Shown piece by piece: positions 1 to 9,393 of a stretch of DNA of 64,000 bases (positions within the stretch are counted from its first letter, which is position 1; each line of letters opens with the position of its first letter). Source of the DNA: Streptomyces sp. NRRL F-5123 (GTDB taxonomy: Bacteria > Actinomycetota > Actinomycetes > Streptomycetales > Streptomycetaceae); NCBI RefSeq assembly GCF_000721495.1, contig NZ_JOHY01000028.1, positions 1-64,000 on the forward strand. The letters run 5' to 3'. The position numbers were made by a program, and so were the translations under genes. The notes below the pieces were generated by a model. The model had not been told where the DNA came from. It ran no database searches and saw nothing but the letters and a program-made list of their open reading frames with translations.

Positions 1-57
1 CCACCGAGATCTACACGTAAGGAGTCGTCGGCAGCGTCAGATGTGTATAAGAGACAG
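1..57 (+). other. Illumina Nextera i5 adapter (assembly contaminant)
   Basis: Not biological sequence. Bases 1-16 are the end of the P5 primer, 17-24 (GTAAGGAG) match the Nextera i5 index S505/N505, and 25-57 are the Nextera Read 1 adapter ending in the 19-base Tn5 mosaic end AGATGTGTATAAGAGACAG (39-57). Genuine genomic sequence starts at base 58. The adapter reads in frame into the first gene and creates a false ATG at 43. Confidence 0.98.
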
Positions 58-462
58 CCCGCGACGTCCGCCACCCCCGCCACCCCCGGCACGCCCACGA
101 CCGGCACCGGCCGCCACGCACGCCCGTACAGCCCCACCGACGAGGAGCTGGCCGCGGCCGACCGGGCGAGCCGCACCCGCACCACCGCCGTCGTTCCGGG
201 CCTCACGGACGGGGACGCGGGCACGGGCCGGGGCACCGGCAGCGGCACCGGCGACAACACCCAGGGCAACGGCGGCAATTCGGACACCGCCTCGCACGAG
301 GCCACGGACACCTACAAGGTCGGCTCCGGGGACTCGCTCTCCGGGATCGCTGCCGCGCACGACGTCCCCGGTGGCTGGCTCCACCTCTACGACGTCAACC
401 GCCAAGCGATCGGCGACGATCCAAACCTCATCAAACCCGGACAGATCATCGACCTCGGATGA
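58..462 (+). CDS. LysM-domain secreted protein, 5' truncated (Rpf-type cell-wall enzyme)
   Basis: Only the last 134 codons are present, because the 5' end is cut by the adapter junction at base 57. The visible part has a Pro/Thr/Ala-rich linker (about residues 1-30), an Ala/Thr/Gly-rich stretch, and a C-terminal LysM module beginning TYKVGSGDSLSGIA and ending KPGQIIDLG. LysM modules bind peptidoglycan. The same C-terminal layout, with the same GGW insertion in the LysM, occurs in the adjacent rpfA, and Streptomyces genomes carry two neighbouring Rpf-like genes here. I infer that the missing N-terminus held a transglycosylase-like domain. The catalytic part cannot be seen, so the exact class is open. 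Confidence 0.8.
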   Translation, partial: PATSATPATPGTPTTGTGRHARPYSPTDEELAAADRASRTRTTAVVPGLTDGDAGTGRGTGSGTGDNTQGNGGNSDTASHEATDTYKVGSGDSLSGIAAAHDVPGGWLHLYDVNRQAIGDDPNLIKPGQIIDLG

Positions 463-737
463 AGAGAACGGCCCGTCGGGGTGAAATCCCCTGCTATGTA
501 TGCCCGGTAACAAAAAGGACGTACGGGATTTCCGTTCCATGCGGTGATGTGACAAGCCTCTCTCCGGGCCTGTGACCGTTCACCCGCGTCCCGCCCCGCT
601 GCGGCCGTCCGACCTGCACATTCGTCCAGTGGTCGTGATCGCGGCCGCACTTGGCGTCCGAAACGCGAGTGTTTGTTCAATCCGGTCCGGTGTGCTTAAC
701 GTCTAAGCGCTCGCCACAGCGGGCCCTGTCGGAGCGG
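463..737 (+). promoter_or_regulatory. Upstream region of rpfA with candidate promoter
   Basis: There is no gene in this stretch. It is richer in A+T than its surroundings. A 14-base near-palindrome, TGTGACCGTTCACC (571-584), could bind a regulator. A plausible vegetative promoter is TTGTTC (673-678), 18 bases, then TAACGT (697-702). This would start transcription about 30 bases before the c-di-AMP aptamer. The promoter call rests on spacing and weak consensus only. Confidence 0.4.
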
Positions 738-3154
<2,417 letters not shown>

Positions 3155-3173
3155 ACCGCACCGTTACGCGCCG

Positions 3174-3208
3174 CGTCCCCGTCCGGTGCCCTCCCACCGG
3201 CGGGGACG
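3174..3208 (+). terminator. Terminator hairpin after eno
   Basis: CGTCCCCG (3174-3181) pairs with CGGGGACG (3201-3208), and CCGGTG (3183-3188) pairs with CACCGG (3195-3200) after a single bulged base. It begins 20 bases after the eno stop. There is no T-run, which is common in Streptomyces. Confidence 0.75.
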
Positions 3209-3318
3209 TACACGCGTACGGGTGACGGGACAGTATGTTCCTCCCAGGGGCGGTACCGTCCCGTGCGAGGGACGTGCGAGGCTCGCGGGTCCGAGGGACG
3301 TACGAGGGGAGCGACGGC

Positions 3319-3843
3319 GTGGGGTCGGATCGGTTCTCCACCGCTGTCCGGCTCAAGGCCATCGGGCAGGAGGCGCATGCGCGGGTCTACCGCGCCGCGG
3401 CGGCGCGCAGACCCGGCCGGCGCAACAGGCTGACCGGGCGTGCGGCACTGCTCGCGCTGGTGCTGTGCGCCCTGGTGATCGCCCTCGCCTATCCGACCCG
3501 GCAGTACATCGCGCAGCGCTCCGACATCGCCGACCAGCGCCGTGAGGCGCAGCAGGCGAAGAAGAAGGTCGAGCAGCTGCGCGAGGAGAAGGCGCGCTGG
3601 CAGGACCCGGAGTACGTCCGCACCCAGGCCCGCAAGCAGCTGCACTACGTGATGCCCGGCGAGGACGGCTACTCGGTGGCCGCCCCCACGCCCTCGGCCG
3701 GCGGGGCGGGCGGGCACAGCCGCGGCGCGGGCACCCCGGGCGACGCGGACGGGCAGGCGGCGTCAGCCGCCCACCGGCCGTGGTACGCGAACCTCTGGGA
3801 CGGCGTGGACCACGCCGACGCCGCCGGGGAGCCCGGGCGCTGA
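3319..3843 (+). CDS. divIC: Septum formation initiator, DivIC/FtsB family
   Basis: A bitopic membrane protein of the divisome that forms a coiled-coil complex with FtsL and FtsQ at the septum. The GTG at 3319 is chosen because GAGGGGAG (3304-3311) lies just upstream; a longer reading back to 3235 has no ribosome site and is Arg-rich. The product has 174 residues: a basic cytoplasmic N-terminus (1-48), one transmembrane segment (about 49-68, ALLALVLCALVIALA), a heptad-rich coiled coil (about 74-100), and the conserved FtsB/DivIC tail EYVRTQARKQLHYVMPGE. A Gly/Ala-rich low-complexity C-terminus follows. The position between eno and a DUF501 gene is conserved in actinobacteria. Confidence 0.9.
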   Translation: MGSDRFSTAVRLKAIGQEAHARVYRAAAARRPGRRNRLTGRAALLALVLCALVIALAYPTRQYIAQRSDIADQRREAQQAKKKVEQLREEKARWQDPEYVRTQARKQLHYVMPGEDGYSVAAPTPSAGGAGGHSRGAGTPGDADGQAASAAHRPWYANLWDGVDHADAAGEPGR

Positions 3844-3991
3844 GGCCTGCCCGGGAAGGGCCGTGCGGCCCGGCCTCCCGGGAGCCCCGAACCACCGGGC
3901 GCACCCGGCCCGCCCGGCGTGTCCGGCCCCCGCGCGGCGCGCACGTCCGCCGGTCCCACGGCCCCCACGGCTCCGAAACGAGAAACGGCAC

Positions 3992-4531
3992 ATGAACTCC
4001 TCACAGCACCCTCCCGCCACCCCCGCGGACGCCGCTGCCGTCCAGGCGCAGCTCGGCCGCCCGCCGCGCGGCCTGCGCGCGGTCGCGCACCGCTGCCCGT
4101 GCGGCAACCCCGACGTGGTCGAGACCCAGCCGCGGCTGGAGGACGGCACGCCCTTCCCGACGCTGTACTACCTGACCTGCCCGCGGGCCGCCTCGGCGAT
4201 CGGCACGCTGGAGGCGGACGGCGTGATGAAGACCATGACCGCGCGCCTGGCCGAGGATCCGGAGCTGGCCGCGGCCTACCGCGCCGCGCACGAGGACTAC
4301 ATCGCCCGCCGTGACGCGATCGAGGTGCTGGAGGGCTTCCCCAGCGCGGGCGGCATGCCGGACCGCGTCAAGTGCCTGCACGTGCTGGTGGGCCACTCGC
4401 TGGCCGCGGGGCCCGGCGTCAACCCGCTCGGCGACGAGGCGCTCGCGATGCTCCCCGAGTGGTGGGCCAAGGGCCCGTGCGTGCCGCTCCCGCAGGAAGG
4501 CCACGACGACCGGCAGGAGACGTCCTCATGA
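3992..4531 (+). CDS. DUF501 family protein
   Basis: Conserved actinobacterial protein of unknown function, 179 residues, starting at the ATG at 3992. It has the family's cysteine motif HRCPCGNPDVVETQPRLEDG, followed by PTLYYLTCPRA, where the Cys residues may bind a metal or be redox-active. A later motif is GGMPDRVKCLHVLVGH with a conserved Cys and His, then GVNPLGDEA. Its stop overlaps the ATG of the next gene (ATGA, 4528-4531), so it is translationally coupled to the exopolyphosphatase. This eno-divIC-DUF501-ppx arrangement recurs across actinobacteria. No transmembrane segment is visible. Confidence 0.9.
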   Translation: MNSSQHPPATPADAAAVQAQLGRPPRGLRAVAHRCPCGNPDVVETQPRLEDGTPFPTLYYLTCPRAASAIGTLEADGVMKTMTARLAEDPELAAAYRAAHEDYIARRDAIEVLEGFPSAGGMPDRVKCLHVLVGHSLAAGPGVNPLGDEALAMLPEWWAKGPCVPLPQEGHDDRQETSS

Positions 4532-5514
4532 CCGCCCCCACGACGACCCGGGTCGCCGCCGTCGACTGCGGCACCAACTCGATCCGGCTGCTGGTCGCGG
4601 ACGTCGACCCGGCCACCGGCACGCTGCGCGACCTGGACCGGCGGATGCGCATCGTCCGCCTCGGCCAGGGCGTCGACCGCACCGGACGGCTCGCCCCCGA
4701 GGCGCTGGAGCGCACGTTCGCGGCCTGCCGCGAATACGCCGGCGTCATCCGCGAGCACGGTGTGCCCGCCGAGCGGATCCGTTTCGTGGCCACCTCCGCG
4801 TCGCGCGACGCGGAGAACCGCGACGACTTCGTGCGCGGCGTGCGCGAGCTGCTGGGCGTCGGCCCCGAGGTCGTCACCGGCGACCAGGAGGCGGCCCTGT
4901 CCTTCACCGGTGCCACCCGCGAACTGACCGGCGGGCACGAGCTGCTGACGCCGTATCTGGTGGTCGACATCGGCGGCGGCTCGACCGAGTTCGTGCTCGG
5001 CGGGGACCGCGTGGAGGCGGCCCGTTCGGTCGACGTGGGCTGTGTGCGGATGACGGAGCGTCACGTCGTGCGCGACGGGCGGCCGGTGGACCCGCCGTCC
5101 GCGGAGATCGTCGCGGCGATGACCGCCGACATCGACGCGGGCCTGGACGAGGCGACCCGCACGGTGCCGCTGGAGCGCGCCCGTACGCTGGTCGGGCTGG
5201 CCGGCTCGGTCACCACGGTCGCGGCGCTCGCGCTCGGCCTCCCGGCGTACGACTCGGCGGCGATCCACCATTCCAGGATCACGCTCGCGCAGGTCAGGGC
5301 GGTCACCGAGCGGCTGCTGAGGTCCACCCACGCCGAGCGCGCGGCCCTTGCCGTCATCCACGAGGGCCGGGTCGACGTGATCGCCGCGGGGGCCCTGGTG
5401 CTGCTGCGGATCATGGAGCGGACGGGCGCCGCGGAGGTCGTGGTGAGCGAGCACGACATCCTCGACGGCATCGCCTTCAAAGCCGCGGAACAGGACGCCG
5501 GAAAACCTTTGTGA
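4528..5514 (+). CDS. ppx: Exopolyphosphatase / pppGpp phosphohydrolase (Ppx/GppA)
   Basis: Removes terminal phosphates from polyphosphate, or from pppGpp in related enzymes, and belongs to the actin-like ATPase fold (ASKHA). The 328-residue product has the first phosphate loop AAVDCGTNSIRLLVADV at the N-terminus and the second, VVDIGGGSTEFVLGG, near residue 145. Both are needed for catalysis. Motif LAGSVTTVAAL lies near residue 230. The length fits the short one-domain actinobacterial Ppx type, which lacks the C-terminal HD-like domain of E. coli GppA. It overlaps the DUF501 gene by 4 bases. Its stop codon (5512-5514) lies inside a Rex-like operator. Confidence 0.93.
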   Translation: MTAPTTTRVAAVDCGTNSIRLLVADVDPATGTLRDLDRRMRIVRLGQGVDRTGRLAPEALERTFAACREYAGVIREHGVPAERIRFVATSASRDAENRDDFVRGVRELLGVGPEVVTGDQEAALSFTGATRELTGGHELLTPYLVVDIGGGSTEFVLGGDRVEAARSVDVGCVRMTERHVVRDGRPVDPPSAEIVAAMTADIDAGLDEATRTVPLERARTLVGLAGSVTTVAALALGLPAYDSAAIHHSRITLAQVRAVTERLLRSTHAERAALAVIHEGRVDVIAAGALVLLRIMERTGAAEVVVSEHDILDGIAFKAAEQDAGKPL

Positions 5515-5525
5515 AACTCTTCACA
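5510..5525. promoter_or_regulatory. Rex-type redox operator 1 (TGTGAA-N4-TTCACA)
   Basis: TGTGAA (5510-5515) and TTCACA (5520-5525) form a perfect inverted repeat with a 4-base spacer, an exact match to the Rex (NADH/NAD+ sensor) consensus of actinobacteria. It overlaps the ppx stop codon and lies 284 bases upstream of ndh, a known Rex-regulated gene class. The assignment to Rex is by motif and context. Confidence 0.75.
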
Positions 5526-5808
5526 TGAAGTTCCCGTCCCGCGGCCCGAATTTCCAAGGTGGGGGCGCCCGCAGTCCCCGGAATCGTTGGTGGCGGCGTG
5601 TTTCAGCGGTGTGACAACCGCCGGGTCGCGGGGTGAACGCCGCACGATCGGTGCTGATCAGGGCCCGGGACGCGGAAGCGGGGGCCGGGGGACGGGCCGG
5701 CGGGCGCGTCGCGCCTGGTCGCGAAACCGCGCAGGGTAGCACAGGGTGTCGAGGCCCTTGTGAAGGGGCTCACGAGGTACCCCCCGCGGGGTGCTGGATA
5801 CTCGAAGC
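5515..5808 (+). promoter_or_regulatory. Intergenic region ppx-ndh
   Basis: These 294 bases have no convincing gene. They contain the two Rex-like sites described separately. No clear ribosome-binding site precedes the ndh ATG; only CGAAG is seen, so a very short leader is possible. Confidence 0.6.
5759..5774. promoter_or_regulatory. Second, degenerate Rex-like operator close to ndh
   Basis: TGTGAA (5759-5764), a GGGG spacer and CTCACG (5769-5774) keep one perfect half-site and a partial second one. It ends 34 bases before the ndh ATG, near where the promoter should be (a -10-like GGATAC is at 5797-5802). With the upstream perfect site it would give a two-site arrangement. Confidence 0.5.
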
Positions 5809-7203
5809 ATGAGCACCACGGAGCGTCCACGGATCCTCGTAGTAGGCGGCGGTTATGTCGGCCTGTACGCGGCGCGCCGCATCCTGAAGAAGATGCGGTA
5901 CGGCGAGGCGACCGTCACGGTCGTCGACCCGCGCTCGTACATGACGTACCAGCCCTTCCTCCCCGAGACGGCAGCAGGCAGCATCTCCCCGCGTCACGTC
6001 GTCGTCCCGCTGCGGCGCGTGCTGCCCGGGGCCGAGGTGCTGACCGGGCGGGTCGTCGACATCGACCAGGACCGCAAGGTCGCCTCGGTCGAGCCGCTCG
6101 TCGGCGAGTCCTACGAGCTGCCCTTCGACTACCTGGTGATGGCGCTCGGCGCGGTCTCCCGGACCTTCCCGATCCCGGGCCTGGCCGAGAACGGCATCGG
6201 CATGAAGGGTGTCGAGGAGGCGATCGGGCTGCGCAACCACGTGCTGGAGCAGCTCGACAAGGCCGACTCCACCACGGACGAGGAGATCCGCCGCAAGGCG
6301 CTCACCTTCGTCTTCGTCGGCGGCGGCTTCGCGGGCGCGGAGACCGTCGGCGAGGTCGAGGACATGGCGCGCGACGCGGCCAAGTACTACCCGAACGTCA
6401 AGCGCGAGGACATGCGGTTCATCCTCGTCGACGCCGCGGACAAGATCCTCCCCGAGGTCGGCCCGCAGCTCGGCAAGTGGGGCCTGGAGCACCTCCAGGA
6501 GCGCGGTATCGAGATCTACCTCCAGACGTCGATGAAGTCCTGCGTCGACAAGCACGTGGTGCTCGCCAACGGCCTGGAGGTAGACGCCTCCACCGTCGTG
6601 TGGACGGCCGGCGTGAAGCCGAACCCGGCGCTGGCGAAGTTCGGCCTGCCGCTCGGCCCGCGCGGCCACGTGGACACCGCCCCGACGCTCCAGGTGCGCG
6701 GCACCGACTACATCTGGGCCGCGGGCGACAACGCCCAGATCCCCGACCTCGCCGCCGGCGAGGGCGCCTGGTGCCCGCCGAACGCGCAGCACGCGCTGCG
6801 CCAGGCCAAGGTGCTCGGCGACAACGTGGTGTCCGGCATGCGCGGCTTCCCGCAGCAGGACTACAAGCACGCCAACAAGGGTGCGGTCGCGGGCCTCGGG
6901 CTCCACAAGGGCGTCGCGATGATCGTCTTCGGCAAGGCCAGGATCAAGGTCAAGGGCCGGCTCGCCTGGTACATGCACCGCGGCTACCACGGCATGGCGG
7001 TGCCGACCTGGAACCGCAAGATCCGGGTCTTCGCCGACTGGACCCTGGGGATGTTCCTCAAGCGCGAGGTCGTCTCCCTGGGCGCCATCGAGAACCCCCG
7101 CGAGGAGTTCTACGAGGCCGCCCGCCCGGCCCCGGCGCCCGTCGCCGTGCCCGAGCAGCCGAAGGCCGCCGCTCCCGCCGCCGAGAAGGCCGGCGCGGCC
7201 TGA
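5809..7203 (+). CDS. ndh: Type II NADH dehydrogenase (non-proton-pumping NADH:quinone oxidoreductase)
   Basis: A membrane-associated flavoprotein that passes electrons from NADH to menaquinone without pumping protons. The 464-residue product starts at the ATG at 5809. The FAD-binding Rossmann motif ILVVGGGYVGLYAARRIL is at residues 10-27, and the NADH-binding motif VFVGGGFAGAETVGEVEDM lies near residue 170. The FAD-contact motif YIWAAGDNAQIPD is near residue 303. The C-terminal part has the basic, amphipathic membrane-binding region expected of NDH-2, then an Ala/Pro-rich tail. Two Rex-like operators upstream suggest repression when NADH is low. A strong terminator follows. Confidence 0.95.
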   Translation: MSTTERPRILVVGGGYVGLYAARRILKKMRYGEATVTVVDPRSYMTYQPFLPETAAGSISPRHVVVPLRRVLPGAEVLTGRVVDIDQDRKVASVEPLVGESYELPFDYLVMALGAVSRTFPIPGLAENGIGMKGVEEAIGLRNHVLEQLDKADSTTDEEIRRKALTFVFVGGGFAGAETVGEVEDMARDAAKYYPNVKREDMRFILVDAADKILPEVGPQLGKWGLEHLQERGIEIYLQTSMKSCVDKHVVLANGLEVDASTVVWTAGVKPNPALAKFGLPLGPRGHVDTAPTLQVRGTDYIWAAGDNAQIPDLAAGEGAWCPPNAQHALRQAKVLGDNVVSGMRGFPQQDYKHANKGAVAGLGLHKGVAMIVFGKARIKVKGRLAWYMHRGYHGMAVPTWNRKIRVFADWTLGMFLKREVVSLGAIENPREEFYEAARPAPAPVAVPEQPKAAAPAAEKAGAA

Positions 7204-7249
7204 CACCCCTCGGCGGCTCCGGGAACGGACGCCGCCGGGCGCACAGCAG

Positions 7250-7300
7250 ACGCCGTGAGGGCGCTCGCCATCCGTGGTGCGGGCGCCCTCACGGCGTTTT
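7250..7300 (+). terminator. Intrinsic terminator of ndh
   Basis: A perfect 15-bp stem pairs 7250-7264 with 7283-7297, with an 18-base loop and a TTTT run (7297-7300). It lies 46 bases past the ndh stop. Confidence 0.92.
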
Positions 7301-7448
7301 CGCGCGCCCCCGCCGCGCCGGCCTCCCGGCCATGTCGACGGCCCTCCCGGCGGGCGGCGACCGCCGTCCGGGCTAAGTGCGTGTATCCGCAACGTAGATT
7401 TGCGGAGGAACGACGATTTCTGGTCGCCGCAGTCGTACGCTCGGACGC

Positions 7449-8771
7449 ATGGCTGACGCGGCTCCGAGAATCGTCGACATCGCCGAACACGCCCTCTCCC
7501 GGCCGTTCCCGCTGCGCGTGCGTGCCTGGGACGGCAGCGAGGCAGGGCCGCCCGGCGCCCCCGTCCTCGTCTTCCGCCGCCGCCGCGCGCTGCGCCGTAT
7601 CCTGTGGCGGCCCGGTGAACTCGGCCTGGTCCGTGCCTGGGTGGCCGGTGAGCTGACCGTCGACGGCGACCTGCACGAGGCGCTCGACCGCCTCTCCGGC
7701 GTGCTCTGGGAGCGCCCGGAACCGGACCCGGGAGCCCCGGCCGGCGCCGGGGTCCGCCGGGTGCTGGAGGCGCTGCGCGACCCGGCCACCTACCGGCTGG
7801 CCCGCGAGGTCCTGGCCCTCGCCGGGCCGGGGCTGCCGCCGGCGCCGCCGCCCGAGGAGGTGGGCCCGCGCTCGGGCCCTGCGCACACCAAGCGCCGCGA
7901 CCGCGCCGCCATCTCGCACCACTACGACGTCGGCAACGACTTCTACGCCCTGGTCCTGGGCCCGAGCATGGTCTACTCGTGCGCGGTCTGGCCGGACGAG
8001 GACACCACCCTGGAGCAGGCGCAGTCCGCCAAGCTCGACCTGGTGTGCCGCAAGCTGGGCCTGCGCGAGGGTCAGCGGCTGCTGGACGTCGGCTGCGGCT
8101 GGGGCTCGATGGTCATGCACGCCGCCGCGCACTACGGCGTACGGGCCACGGGCGTCACGCTCTCCGTGGAGCAGGCGGAGTTCGCCCGCAAGCGCGTCGC
8201 CGACGCCGGACTGGACAACCTGGTCGAGATCCGGGTGCAGGACTACCGGGAGGTCGCCGACGGCCCCTACGACGCGATCTCCTCCATCGGCATGGCGGAG
8301 CACGTCGGCAGGGAGCGCTACCTGGAGTACGCGCGCATCCTGCACGGGCTGCTGCGGCCGGGCGGCCGACTGCTGAACCACCAGATCGCCCGCCGCCCGC
8401 TGCGCGACGAGGAGGCCTACCACGTCGACGAGTTCATCGACCGCTACGTCTTTCCGGACGGCGAGCTGGCACCGGTCGGTGCCACCGTCTCCCGGCTGGA
8501 GGAGGCCGGCTTCGAGGTACGCGACGTGGAGGCGCTGCGTGAGCACTACGGGCGCACGCTGCGGGCCTGGGTGGCGAATCTGGAGGCGAACTGGCGCCAG
8601 GCGGTGCACCTGGTCACGCCGGGGCGTGCCAAGGTGTGGCAGCTGTACATGGCCGCGTCCGCGGTGTCCTTCGAACGCAACCGGATCGGCGTCAACCAGG
8701 TGCTCGCAGTACGCACCGCGGAGGACGGTGGCTCCGAAATGCCGCGCACCCGCACGAATTGGCTCTCGTAA
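7449..8771 (+). CDS. cfa: Cyclopropane-fatty-acyl-phospholipid synthase family methyltransferase
   Basis: A SAM-dependent enzyme that would add a methylene bridge (or methyl group) to unsaturated acyl chains of membrane phospholipids. The 440-residue product starts at the ATG at 7449. A non-catalytic N-terminal region (1-140) precedes the class I methyltransferase core with HHYDVGNDFYALVLG near residue 155 and the SAM loop LLDVGCGWGSMVMHAA near residue 213. The C-terminal FPDGELAPV and RVWVANLEANW-like segments are typical of Cfa. The residues around 7840-7900 form a Pro-rich linker. It lies between ndh and bldA, as I recall it does in S. coelicolor. The exact acyl product cannot be told from sequence. 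Confidence 0.88.
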   Translation: MADAAPRIVDIAEHALSRPFPLRVRAWDGSEAGPPGAPVLVFRRRRALRRILWRPGELGLVRAWVAGELTVDGDLHEALDRLSGVLWERPEPDPGAPAGAGVRRVLEALRDPATYRLAREVLALAGPGLPPAPPPEEVGPRSGPAHTKRRDRAAISHHYDVGNDFYALVLGPSMVYSCAVWPDEDTTLEQAQSAKLDLVCRKLGLREGQRLLDVGCGWGSMVMHAAAHYGVRATGVTLSVEQAEFARKRVADAGLDNLVEIRVQDYREVADGPYDAISSIGMAEHVGRERYLEYARILHGLLRPGGRLLNHQIARRPLRDEEAYHVDEFIDRYVFPDGELAPVGATVSRLEEAGFEVRDVEALREHYGRTLRAWVANLEANWRQAVHLVTPGRAKVWQLYMAASAVSFERNRIGVNQVLAVRTAEDGGSEMPRTRTNWLS

Positions 8772-8805
8772 GGCGGCGCAAGGCGGGCCAAGGGCGATTT
8801 CGCGT

Positions 8806-8838
8806 CACTTGTGCGGGGCAACCATGGCCCCGTAAGTG
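8806..8838 (+). terminator. Terminator hairpin after the cfa gene
   Basis: CGGGGC (8814-8819) pairs with GCCCCG (8827-8832), extended by CACTT (8806-8810) with AAGTG (8834-8838). It lies 34 bases after the stop and separates cfa from the bldA promoter. Confidence 0.65.
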
Positions 8839-8927
8839 CTGCGCTGTCCTGGCGATGTGTCGCGCCGAAGCCGATGAAGCACCGTCAGTAGCCTCTAAAA
8901 TCAGACAACATGACTAGTTAGGCGCCC

Positions 8928-8955
8928 TGTTGGGATCCGCCGACCCCGATACGCT
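8928..8955 (+). promoter_or_regulatory. Candidate bldA promoter
   Basis: TACGCT (8950-8955) is a reasonable -10 with a weak -35 (CTGTTG, 8928-8933) 16 bases upstream. Transcription would start about 12 bases before the tRNA 5' end. This is a weak call based on position. Confidence 0.35.
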
Positions 8956-8973
8956 TTTCTCTGCGCCCCGCCG

Positions 8974-9056
8974 GCCCGGATGGTGGAACGCAGACACGGC
9001 GAGCTTAAACCTCGCTGCCCCATGTGGGCGTGCCGGTTCAAGTCCGGCTCCGGGCA
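8974..9056 (+). tRNA. bldA: tRNA-Leu (anticodon UAA, reads UUA) = BldA
   Basis: An 83-nt leucine tRNA. The acceptor stem GCCCGGA (8974-8980) pairs with TCCGGGC (9049-9055), with discriminator A at 9056. The anticodon stem GCGAG/CTCGC carries loop CTTAAAC with anticodon TAA at 9006-9008. A long class II variable arm (TGCCCCATGTGGGCG) and the T-loop GGTTCAAGTCC follow. CCA is not encoded. In Streptomyces this is the only tRNA for the rare UUA codon and is the developmental regulator bldA, needed for aerial growth and many antibiotic pathways. A small hairpin (CACCC-TTC-GGGTG, 9060-9072) follows 4 bases later. Confidence 0.97.
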
Positions 9057-9393
9057 CTTCACCCTTCGGGTGGCAGGCCTGCGAGCCGACCGGAATATGT
9101 GGTTCCGGCGGGGGTATATGCCACCGTGCCCGGACGCGTATACCGCCTTGTCCGGCCTTTCCGCGCATCACGCGCCGTCACGCACTTATTGCCGAACCCG
9201 TCGCATACTGCCGCGCCGTCGCATACGGCCGGGGCGGCGCGCGCTGCTGAACCGCGCTGCTGAACCCGCGCTGAACTGGTCCTGAGCATATGAAGCGGAG
9301 CTTCCCCTTACTCCCGCGACACGCGCGACGCGATCACGCGTAACCCGCGCTTGCGAAAGTCCGCTGCGCCAGCAGCGAAAGGGGACATGGTAG
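9057..9393 (+). promoter_or_regulatory. Intergenic region between bldA and the amine oxidase
   Basis: No gene is seen. The region holds a small hairpin after bldA (9060-9072) and a tandem 13-base direct repeat GCGCTGCTGAACC (9241-9253 and 9254-9266) with a partial third copy (9268-9276). The repeat lies about 120 bases before the amine oxidase start. A ribosome site AAAGGGG (9379-9385) precedes the next ATG. Confidence 0.6.
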
